A stretch of 64,000 bases of DNA from Sycon ciliatum (lineage: Eukaryota > Porifera > Calcarea > Leucosolenida > Sycettidae): positions 5,992,337 through 6,056,336 of the forward strand of contig NC_088655.1 of NCBI RefSeq assembly GCF_964019385.1. The letters run 5' to 3'. Numbering within the stretch: the first letter of the stretch is position 1; every line of letters starts with the position of its first letter. This document shows positions 1-8,628 of this stretch, in pieces. The notes below the pieces were generated by a model. The model was not told the DNA's origin, did no database searches, and saw only the letters and a list, made by a program, of their open reading frames with translations. Position numbers and translations under genes: made by a program.

Positions 1-37
<37 letters not shown>

Positions 38-300
38 GTTGTTGTTGTTGAAATTTTATTTTGTATCGCAGACCAAACGGGCGTGTGTGTGTGTGTGTGT
101 GTGGGTGTGGGTGTGGGTGTGGGTGTGGGTGTGGGTGTGGGTGTGGGTGTGGGTGTGGGTGTGGGTGTGGGTGTGGGTGTGGGTGTGGGTGTGGGTGTGG
201 GTGTGTGTGTGTGTGGGTGTGGTGTGTGTGTGTGTGGGGGGGGGGGGGTGTTGTGCGTGTGTGTGTGTGGGGGGGGGGGGTGCGTGCATGCGTGTGTATG
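1..300. repeat. GT, GTGTGG and poly-G simple repeats
   Basis: The window opens with (GT)n to about position 36. About 84-225 is an almost pure GTGGGT/GTGTGG hexamer array, followed by further GT tracts and two long G runs near 237 and 270. Long open frames here are only V/C/G or T/H dipeptide translations and are not genes. The G-rich strand could form quadruplexes, which is inference. Confidence 0.95.
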
Positions 301-463
301 TGTGCATGTGTCTTTTGTTGTTATTGTCTTTGTCATTGGTGTTGATGTTGGTGATGGTGTCACTGCCACCATCACCACCCCTGTACTGAAGTACACCGCA
401 CATTTGGGAGCAGCGTGGTCATTTCTGGCTGCTGAGAATGAACAATAAGTAGTGTGCGTATGT

Positions 464-474
464 GTGTGTGTGTG

Positions 475-529
<55 letters not shown>

Positions 530-552
530 GGTGGGTGGGTGTGTGTGTGGGT
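464..552. repeat. GT microsatellite with a long G run
   Basis: About 45 bases of (GT)n are followed by about 20 consecutive G and then GTGG units. This is simple sequence with no coding content. Confidence 0.95.
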
Positions 553-1244
553 AAGCATTTGGAAGTTGGACTAGTTTTGGCTCAACAATCCAGTTTGTCC
601 TTACTATAATATCTTTCATGGCTGAGGTTGTTGGTATGTCTGTTGGCTCTGGGTTCCCAGTACTCAGTAGCCGAGGCTGGTTGGTAAAATAACTCCAATT
701 TCACTTCAAGGTACCAGTGCATCTCGTGTCTGCTTCTATCAAAGCAGCGAGCTGTCTATACTGGTTACCCCAGCAAGTGTAGGGTGTGCATAGGTAACTG
801 TCTTTGCCGTTTTATGCCGATGTACTCAGTGTGGTGTAGACCAGGTGTGCATTGGTGGTCGATTCACATGGCTTCGCCAGTTTTGTGGATTAGACAGTTA
901 TCTGGTGCAAGTCTTGATCTGTCTCATTCAGATCTTGCTCGCTATCGTTGCTACAAGGCCATGGTAAAAAATAAAGTTGATTCTCAGGTCATGAGCCTGT
1001 GAAAATCGGTGCGAGCGAGCGATTTTTTATTTTATTCACCACAAATATTTTTCCAAAGATAGGGTCACACATATGTACATGGCCATGACGTCACATGTTC
1101 ATAATAATTCAGGCCAGGGAGTAGAAAAATACCGGTATTTTACTACTCCCTGATTCATGCCTTTCGCATTGACCGTTTTCATGCGCGCATATGCATGCAT
1201 AGAAATAAAAAATCGTCCGTACGCCGCCAAAATTCGGTGCGCGG
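553..1244. other. no recognised feature
   Basis: Mixed-composition sequence with only short unconvincing frames. A hairpin-like stretch near 1001-1040 (GAAAATCG and CGATTTTT) precedes an AT-rich tract. I see no gene or known repeat. Confidence 0.5.
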
Positions 1245-1435
1245 GTACTGTAAATGGCCTAATAAATTTTCGTGATTTCTTAGAACCAGCGAGTTTGCGA
1301 TGGTAAAAATTCGCGAAACACTGTGGCCACTTACATCCACCCACTGTTGAAGTTAGATTTCACGATGGTTAATATTCGCGTTACTCTCTTCTCGCGAACA
1401 TTAATCCGTCGTGAATATTAGCCATTTTACAGTAC
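1245..1435. mobile_element. small MITE with terminal inverted repeats
   Basis: The left end reads GTACTGTAAATGGCCTAATA. The right end, reverse-complemented, reads GTACTGTAAAATGGCTAATA, so the two ends form about 20-bp inverted repeats. The ends start at GTAC, so a TA duplication as in Tc1/mariner-type MITEs is plausible. The roughly 190-bp body has no coding frame. Confidence 0.7.
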
Positions 1436-1561
1436 TTGAGAATGAAAGATAATTTTTACCATGGCTTAAGAAAATATCTGTGGGTGCACATCCAGTGCAT
1501 TTGCACATTTTCTTGCTTCTCTTGTGACGGGCGTTTACATGGTACATGGTACATGGTGTGT

Positions 1562-1563
<2 letters not shown>

Positions 1564-1641
<78 letters not shown>

Positions 1642-1645
1642 ATGT
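1564..1645. repeat. GT microsatellite
   Basis: (GT)n interrupted once by TATG. It flows into the ACATGTATTTGTGTACACG motif that is amplified as a minisatellite at 2505-2890. Confidence 0.95.
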
Positions 1646-1819
1646 ATTTGTGTACACGTGTGTATAAATGACATGGAAAAGCCTCTTGTACGGGCAAGAA
1701 CAAAGTAATACAGCTAGCGTGTGTTGAAGAAGAAAATGAGCGGAAACGTACTATGCTGTGAAACACGCATGAGGCATGATCAGGGCAAATGACAGCTGAA
1801 AAGAAAAGGAAAGAAAACA

Positions 1820-1840
1820 AACACACACACACACACACAC

Positions 1841-1884
<44 letters not shown>
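1820..1884. repeat. CA then CAA microsatellite
   Basis: About 24 bases of (CA)n are followed by about 14 CAA triplets. The tract abuts the 3' end of the coding fragment at 1905-2500. A CAA-type tail in this position would fit a retroelement 3' end in the opposite orientation, but this is uncertain. Confidence 0.9.
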
Positions 1885-1904
1885 AAGTGCCATACACATG
1901 AATG

Positions 1905-2500
1905 TTAACGGCCAACGCCAAGGCCGACACCATCGCAAATTGCCAGCCCACCGAGACGACGACGTGAACCCCGGAGACGAAGGTCGACAGCCCGGAAAAC
2001 AGCAAACTGATGGTGGATCCGCACCCAGGGCATGACGTCGCTGTAGGACTTGTCCCACCTGGAGGCAAGGCGCATAGCAAGTCGCCGTTGATACGCACGG
2101 TACTCTGTGTGCAGTGCACCATCAGTTGAGCAGACCAGCGGGGTGAAGGATGCTCGCAGCTCCTCTGCGGCCGCCTTGTACTTTCTCTTCTTGGAAGAGG
2201 CAGCACTGTTGGACACGGCGTTCCAAGAGAGGTTCGAGCGGACGTAGCTGGGTGCGTCGGCATCCACGACGCGGTTGTCAAAGTACGCCACCCTGTCTCC
2301 TTCCCAAACTCCCCGGACCAGCCAATCCGCCTGCAGTGTGGGGCGGTGGTTGCCATCTTGCACAGGTACCATCACCGGCTCGACAGCCACACCTCCCCAT
2401 GCAACGTCTGCCAGCCGGGCATCGAAGTCGCGGACATCGTTGTGCCCGCGCTTGATGAGCCCACCCTTCATGCAATCCAGACCATGCTGTAGGGAGAAAG
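1905..2500 (-). pseudogene. C-terminal fragment of a transposon-associated nuclease-like protein
   Basis: About 200 residues read on the minus strand and end at 1905. Visible landmarks are a Cys-x3-GG start followed by a RGHNDVRDFDARL segment, a YFDNRVVDADAPSY segment, a basic KKRKYK patch and a SYSDVMPWVRIHHQFA segment. From memory, proteins with this order (C-x-x-GG, R-H-N-E-V-R-D, D-x-R-V) occur as C-terminal modules of reverse-transcriptase-type mobile elements in marine invertebrates, and the D-x-R-V region resembles a PD-(D/E)xK nuclease core. That identification is tentative. The N-terminal part is missing: the frame runs straight into the 2505-2890 minisatellite, so upstream codons in this frame are repeat sequence. 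GC content is clearly higher than in the flanks. Confidence 0.5.
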
Positions 2501-2504
2501 CAGC

Positions 2505-2890
2505 AATAAATGATGTGTACATGTATTTGTGTACAGGTGTGTATAAATGATGTGTACATGTATTTGTGTACACGTGTGTATAAATGTTGTGTACATGTAT
2601 TTGTGTACACGTGTGTATAAATGATGTGTACATGTATTTGTGTACACGTGTGTATAAATGGTGTGTACATGTATTTGTGTACGTGTGTGTGTATAAATGA
2701 TGTGTACATCATGTATTTGTGTACGTGTGTGTGTATAAATGGTGTGTACATGTATTTGTGTGTGTGTGTGTATAAATGATGTGTACATCATGTATTTGTG
2801 TACGTGTGTGTGTATAAATGATGTGTACATCATGTATTTGTGTACGTGTGTGTGTATAAATGATGTGTACATCATGTATTTGTTTGTTTG
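2505..2890. repeat. minisatellite of about 33-41 bp units
   Basis: Around ten units built on TGTACATGTATTTGTGTAC followed by a variable GTGTGT stretch and TATAAATGA. Unit length varies because of the embedded GT tract. A single related unit lies at 1640-1672, suggesting a shared origin across the coding fragment. Confidence 0.95.
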
Positions 2891-4017
2891 TCACATACAT
2901 GTTACAGGTGTCTACACTCTCTAACCAGGTCATCGTTGTCATGGTCACTGAGGACAGAGTCGGAACAGTGGCTGATGTTTCCTATCATCAACCAGTAGTC
3001 ATGCTGGCTAGAAATTGGCCATTGTGGCAATTTGTTGTTTACTCTTTCACTTGCAAAATGTCCTGCATGTGTTTACACCAATCTTTCTCTTGTTTACCTC
3101 AGACAGAACTATGGATTTTGCTTTTGTGTTCACTGACACTTTCACTCGTCTTTTTTAAGTTTTTTTATGAATGTATGTGTTTGTGAGCGAATGTGTATGT
3201 TGAATGTATGTGTGTGTGTGTGTGTGTGTGCGTGTGTATGTGTGTGTGTGTGTTTGTTTGTGCATTTGCACTTCTTGCCGCCTGCAAAATTTGCCTAGCT
3301 ATTTTTGTAGCACAATGTGCTTGTGTGTAATGCCATTTCGCTTGCTCTTCTTCGTCATCAATGATGTCCATGTGTGTATTTGCCCTGAAGTTCCCGTTTG
3401 GCTTGCTTTTAGTACTACAACGTAACAGAACACACTGTCATGGTTGTTTGTATGTTGAACAGTTCGACTTGTTTTTATCCATCATTTCTGATCACAACAC
3501 GCTTTGTGCATTTCACTGCAGCTTCACATGCTAGTCTTCATCATTACCTCATGGAAATGTATGTGTGCGTGTGCGCATTGCGATGTTACTTGTTTTTACT
3601 TTTATTTTTACATGACACAATTATTATGTTTATGAACTACAGCACTGCAGTTTCGCTTCTTATTTTTCTCATCACTAAAGCACAGAATTTGTTTGTGTGA
3701 CCCACAGTTTCCCTCTTTTTTACCCATCATTCCAGACCCCAGTGAGCTTTTTTGTCATTGTTATTCCCTTGCCAGCCTACATCACTACTGACCTGCAATA
3801 TGATTGCGGGTATGTGTGTGTGTGCAGTGATGGTTTCATTTGTTTTCTGTGACAGTTACACAACATGATGTGTTTGTGTACACTGCTGTTTCACTTGTAT
3901 CATTTCTTATCACTACAGCACAGAATAGGTGTGTGTGTGGGTGTGTGGACTGATCATGCACTTCATTACTTTTATCCATGATGTGAAATCACAGTGTGGT
4001 CTTTGTGCAGCTCAGCA
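2891..4017. other. no recognised gene; GT tract at about 3204-3255
   Basis: T-rich sequence with short frames lacking recognisable domains. A (GT)n tract interrupted by CGTG and TATG lies at 3204-3255. I found no splice-consistent coding segment. Confidence 0.5.
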
Positions 4018-4143
4018 CTGTTTTCATTGCTGTTTTCGTTGCTTTTTCACTGCCAGCTGTTTTCGTTGCGTTTTCATTGCCAGCTGTCTTCGTTCCTTTT
4101 TCACTGCCAACTGTTTTCGTTGCCGTTTTTGTTGCTTTTCGCT
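4018..4143. repeat. imperfect TTTTCRTTGC repeats
   Basis: About nine imperfect copies of a 10-20 bp T-rich motif, alternating TTTTCGTTGC, TTTTCATTGC and CACTGCCAGC. Low-complexity sequence, no gene. Confidence 0.8.
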
Positions 4144-4383
4144 TCTAGTATTCTATATGGTGAAGTCGGCAATGTATTTTCATGCTCTGCTGTTTTCTGT
4201 ATCAGTAAGGAACCCACTTTGTCGGAACTGCACTTTACTTTGCATGCCTTCTTTTTTAATTACAGCACAGAATGTGTGTGCGTGTGTGTCTGCACTGATC
4301 TTGCACTTATTTTCCTTATCATTGCACAACATGATGCGTTTACACTTTACACCATGTACCACTGCTGCAATTGCCTTGCCGGA

Positions 4384-4416
4384 TCATTACGTCATTACGT
4401 CATTACGTCATTACGG
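4384..4416. repeat. ATTACGTC tandem octamer
   Basis: Four consecutive copies of CATTACGT create overlapping TTACGTCA sites, the consensus half of ATF/CREB-type binding sites. Whether they bind anything is not known. Confidence 0.85.
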
Positions 4417-4554
4417 TACACAACTTGTTAGTGTACTGTGCACTGCACTTTCGCTATTTTCATCATCATTATTCGGAAGTCTTGTTTTTGTTATCCATAC
4501 GGAGACCCGATTTTCACAGTGTGCCGTCTGCTGCTCAATGTGTTGTGCTGGATG

Positions 4555-5287
4555 CATTAGATATCCTTAGCTAAAAAAACGCTAACGTAAACGCAAGCCT
4601 TTCCGTACCTCGGATCGTTCAAGCTGACTTTTCCCTTAGCACAAAGTACGTTATAGTTGAAACGAAGTAGTCGTGACAACCATGGCGATATAAATTTTCG
4701 TGGAAACAGATGCGGGAAATTCAAAATTTTGAACCAGGGATTAGTTTGCTGTCGTTCCGAAAGAATACCTTGGCGAGGTCTTTTACTCTGGAATAGCAAA
4801 AGCACGGCGAACATGAGTTTTCGCTGTTCCCAGGTCCTTGGAAACCCTTTCCTAAACGCAGCACCGAAGACTGTAAGGGTTCTCCAGCTCCAGCACGTCT
4901 GGGAGAGGCCGATGAATTTCTTCCTCAGGAGTGCCGCGGAACTGGTCCTTTGTTTCCCAGATGGGATAGAGGGAGAACGGCACGAAGCAGAGGACGCAGA
5001 AATTGTCAACTGAAAGGCAAAACTCGCCAAAAAGCTAAATGTCACAAGAGGAAGCAATCTCGACTCTCGATCTCATCTCGATCTGCACGTCGACCTGCTT
5101 TTTATCTCCCGCCAGTTACAAAACAATGCGAGTTTTTGCATTTTTTGCAGAATTTCCATAACGAACGTCGGCCCGTTATTTTGAGCTCTGTAACGTTTTT
5201 CCGTTATCCGATAACGTCTTTTGTCACGGCTGGGAGTGAGTACCGTAAAAGTTAGCGTTATCGTACTTTTGCTAAGGATGTCTAATG
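4555..5287. mobile_element. 733-bp non-autonomous DNA transposon
   Basis: The left end CATTAGATATCCTTAGC and the reverse complement of the right end, CATTAGACATCCTTAGC, match at 16 of 17 positions. Further inside, AACGCTAACGTAAACG is mirrored near 5250 by a related GTTAGCGTTATCG stretch. The body contains no convincing transposase; a 166-codon minus-strand frame has no recognisable domain. Superfamily is undetermined and no clear target duplication was seen. Confidence 0.65.
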
Positions 5288-5649
5288 TACATGTATGAGT
5301 GCGGTGAAGCATGTTACTGAACTGTTTTCATGCCTGTGTGTGCACTGATGGTGACTATAGTTCAGCTAATTCTTATGTAAATCCGTTTTTCCATCGCTCT
5401 CAAATAGAGTAGGGATATGCTGAAGGTTGACATTTGATAATGACAAAATTGGTCAGTGGAGAAACGACGTGGGGACAGAGAGATGGCTGACTATGTACTT
5501 CATGATAACAGGAATCAGAAATAGAGCATAATTGTTTAAAGATGACTGCATGTGTGAGAGAGTAGTTATGTACGAAGTGCCTGTTGTCCTGGTAACTAAT
5601 CTCACGAAACAAGGACTTATCCTTAAGGCCGTACTAACTACATGATGAT

Positions 5650-6261
5650 TGTATTACACGTGTACTTAGGTGTTGCACTGCACCATGCATTTTACACACT
5701 ACACAGTACAGTACATGTGTACTTAGGTGTTGCACTGCACCATGCATTTTACACACTACACAGTACAGTACATGTGTACTTAGGTGTTGCACTGCACCAT
5801 GCATTTTACACACTACACAGTACAGTACATGTGTACTTAGGTGTTGCACTGCACCATGCATTTTACACACTACACAATACAGTACATGTGTACTTAGGTG
5901 TTGCACTGCACCATGCAGTTTACACACTACACAGTACAGTACATGTGTACTTAGGTGTGGCACTGTACCATGCATTTTACACACTACACAGTACAGTACA
6001 TGTGTACTTAGGTGTTGCACTGCACCATGCATTTTACACACTACACAGTACAGTACATGTGTACTTAGGTGTTGCACTGCACCATGCATTTTACACACTA
6101 CACAGTACAGTACATGTGTACTTAGGTGTTGCACTGCACCATGCAGTTTACACACTACACAGTACAGTACATGTGTACTTAGGTGTTGCACTGCACCATG
6201 CATTTTACACACTACACAGTACAGTACATGTGTACTTAGGTGTTGCACTGCACCATGCATT
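5650..6261. repeat. 57-bp minisatellite array, left part
   Basis: About ten and a half units of 57 bp containing GTGTACTTAGGTGTTGCACT and TTTTACACACTACACAGTAC. Because 57 is a multiple of three and the unit lacks stops in several frames, long frames appear on both strands. The plus frame repeats a 19-residue unit beginning HVYLGVALHH and the minus frame one beginning MHGAVQHLST. These are array artefacts. The array breaks at 6261 where the gypsy LTR begins and resumes after it. Confidence 0.97.
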
Positions 6262-6720
6262 TGTTAGGACTGATACAGTCACACTTCAACGATCGGAGCA
6301 AGTCGACACGACAAGGAATCTCAAAGGTTCGGGATAGGATAAGGTAAGAAAGACCAAGCAAGGCGAGCACGACAAGGCTAGACAGGCTAGAAGGGGCAGA
6401 GCAAATGCTCCAGCAAGAGCTTATCTAGGGCCTGGGTAGCTATGGAGATAAATGTGCTAAAGCGCGAGTCCAGCTACCCAGGCCAAAGAAAGAAAAGATT
6501 AGGAAAAGCAACCAGGGTGAGTACGAGGCTGTGAAGGTGAGTGCGCGCCCGGAAAGGTGAGTTCGCGCCTGTAAAGGTGAGTACGAGAGTGAAAGTGAGT
6601 GCGCGCCCGAAAAGGTGAGTACGAGAGTGAAAGTGAGTGCGCGCCTGTAAAGGTGAGTTCGAGGGTGCGAGTGCGTACGAGTGTGCGAGTGCGTGCATAT
6701 GTGAAATCGTGAACCTAACA
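6262..6720 (-). repeat. LTR (downstream copy relative to the coding strand)
   Basis: 459 bp bounded by TGTTAGG and CCTAACA. The interior holds at least seven short direct repeats built on GGTGAGT, AAAGTGAGTGCGCGCC and GTGAGTACGAG at 6515-6690. It differs from the other LTR at one position seen near 6340 (GGATAAGG here, GGAAAAGG there). Confidence 0.95.
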
Positions 6721-6732
6721 TACCACCCCTGC
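6721..6732 (-). promoter_or_regulatory. polypurine tract of the gypsy element
   Basis: On the minus strand GCAGGGGTGGTA lies immediately before the downstream LTR, the expected position for the plus-strand priming purine tract of an LTR retrotransposon. Confidence 0.7.
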
Positions 6733-6959
6733 TTGAAAAAGACTCCGCGTCCACGTGGAGAAAAGGAAGGGGAAAAAATTGCAAATAGCTCGAATATACA
6801 GACATTTATGGGACAACAAAAAATTTAAATTGACCTGTGAATAATTGCTGAGGGAACAAGAAAAATAGTTAAAACAGTAGTAAACACAATCATGAATGTG
6901 ATCAATATTTAAGATGCATACAAAGTTGTAACTCTTGAGGCGATCTAAGAATAACGATA

Positions 6960-7275
6960 AGGACGAAGACGAAGAAACGACAGGCACCCCGGAAGACAAC
7001 TTCCGAAGCGCCTGTCCGCACACGCAACACCAGGGAAAAGGACGACGACAACGAAACGACAGGCACCCCGGAAGAAGACAACTTCCGAAGCGCCTGCCCG
7101 CACACGCAACACCAAGGAAAAGGACGACGACAACGAAACGACAGGCACCCCGGAAGAAGACAACTTCCGAAGCGCCTGCCCGCACACGCAACACCAAGGA
7201 AAAATACAACGACGAAGAAACGACAGGCACCCCGGAAGAAGACAACTTCCGAAGCGCCTGTCCGCACATTCAACA
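6960..7275. repeat. four tandem 90-bp units inside the gypsy element
   Basis: Four units contain AGGCACCCCGGAAGA, CAACTTCCGAAGCGCCTG and CCGCACACGCAACACC, with GAC/GAA-rich spacers. They lie between ORF3 and the downstream LTR. Both strands are partly open, but the composition looks like tandem repeat rather than protein. Confidence 0.9.
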
Positions 7276-7758
7276 CGTCCACACACATAAACGCAAACAA
7301 AACCAGGCATAACGGTGGACAACAAAGGTACAGGCGTGCGCATGACGTGGCGAAATCTGTCGAAATGCGGGCTGTATACTAGAAACAAAAATAGGAATGT
7401 CAGTAGGCGTTAAACAGTAAGGGAACAAGCTAACGCATGGCGAGGCGAACACCGTCGATCTGCGAGGAAAAGAATTATTCGTACACGAGACAATCCTCAG
7501 TTGCACATTCGCTCAGAAAAGAGTAAACGCGCGAGCAACATCATCGGGACAAACGGACTAAGACCCACAAGACACAAAAACCGCACGCGCAAATGATACA
7601 ACCCGCAAGTTCAAAAATAGAAAAAAAGAAGAAAAAGAAACGCACCCACACAACAACAACAACAACGCACACACAACATGGCAAGGGAAACACAATGGCT
7701 ACAAGTCGGCACAAAAAACGATTAGGACAACAGTAGACAGACAATCAGGACCAGGACA

Positions 7759-8628
7759 TCACCATACAAACCAACGGGGGGAGTGGTCATACACCGGACC
7801 CCGACGAGGAAACACATAACGAGGACGACGATTGGGTGGAGGGCCAGTCCAGTGACGGTACGGTGCGTGGCGGGGCACGGTCGGCATAATAAGGCGGTGC
7901 GGTGGCAGAACGTCGGCGTCGAAGTATCGGTGTCTCGTCGGGCGTATCGTCGGGCGTATCGTTCGTGGTCGTTGTCGAGGCTGTGGGCGTGGTCGTTGTC
8001 GAGGAGGCGGGCGTGGTCGTTGGAGCGGTGGTCGGTAAGTGCGGATAATCAGGCGCTGACGAATAGCCGTTACCAGTTCCTCTGCCGATGGAGGGCGCGG
8101 TGGTATAACAGGGTGGCGACGCGCGGCGCCCAATCGTGCCGGCCTGATTAGTCCGGGCGTCGGTGGTGGAGATGGAAGGACGGGCGTCCGTGGCGACGGC
8201 GGCGACGGTGCTTGCCGCACCCAGTCGTCGAATTCCGGCGGCGTCCCCCATGGTTGGATATCCCATGGCTCTAACATGGCGCAATTCGGATGCGGCGGCG
8301 GCGTTTGGGGCGGAGGTGGAGGCGGAGGAGACGAGGGCGGCGAATTCGGCGGAAGCGGAAGCAAGAGGGCTGCTGCCATTTCGTCATCAGGCGAAAGAGA
8401 CATACTCGCTATCATGGTGATGAGTGAAGCCCCACACCCAGGACGAGAACAACGAAGCAAAACAACCGACCACACACACCAAACAAAACAACACCGAATT
8501 AAAGGACACTTATCGGTAAAGAATATTAAATTAAGTCGGAGGGCGAGAACGAGTATTGTACGTGTGTGTAGGTGCAGCAAGTGTTGGTCGCGGAGGCGCA
8601 GCAAGAGTTGTTCGTGTAGGCGCAGCAA
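7759..8628 (-). CDS. third ORF of the gypsy element, Pro/Arg-rich, function unknown
   Basis: A 289-codon frame downstream of pol that overlaps the last ~98 bp of pol in another frame. The first ~60 residues include a hydrophobic, Cys-rich stretch at about 33-62. A more conservative start is the Met of MIASMSLSPDDEM at about residue 73. The rest is strikingly Pro-rich (PPSSPPPPPPPQTPPP) and then Arg/Pro-rich with repeats of RPRPPPRQRPRPQPRQ, ending in PRWFVW. No envelope features such as a cleavage site, fusion peptide or membrane anchor are evident, so this is not a typical env. It lies where errantiviruses and some gypsy groups carry an extra gene. It could be an accessory nucleic-acid-binding protein or a fortuitous frame in GC-rich sequence. 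Confidence 0.5.
   Translation of the reverse strand: MLRLHEQLLLRLRDQHLLHLHTRTILVLALRLNLIFFTDKCPLIRCCFVWCVWSVVLLRCSRPGCGASLITMIASMSLSPDDEMAAALLLPLPPNSPPSSPPPPPPPQTPPPHPNCAMLEPWDIQPWGTPPEFDDWVRQAPSPPSPRTPVLPSPPPTPGLIRPARLGAARRHPVIPPRPPSAEELVTAIRQRLIIRTYRPPLQRPRPPPRQRPRPQPRQRPRTIRPTIRPTRHRYFDADVLPPHRLIMPTVPRHAPYRHWTGPPPNRRPRYVFPRRGPVYDHSPRWFVW

Noticed and set aside
84..225. GTGTGG array as a telomere
   Set aside because: The unit is not a known animal telomere repeat (TTAGGG type) and lies next to other GT repeats; ordinary microsatellite.
1..448. Long frames in GT/GTGTGG repeats
   Set aside because: Pure dipeptide translations of microsatellite DNA on both strands; not genes.
4557..5057. 166-codon minus ORF as a transposase
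   Set aside because: No catalytic or DNA-binding motif; Ser/Phe/Leu-rich random-like sequence within a non-autonomous element.
5634..6337. Long repeat ORFs of 19-residue units in the 57-bp array (also 14662-15683)
   Set aside because: Open on both strands and in several frames because the unit is a multiple of three; no start context, splice sites or unique flanking coding.
7759..8628. Retroviral envelope gene in the gypsy element
   Set aside because: No signal/fusion peptide pair, furin-like site or C-terminal membrane anchor; composition is Pro/Arg-rich instead.
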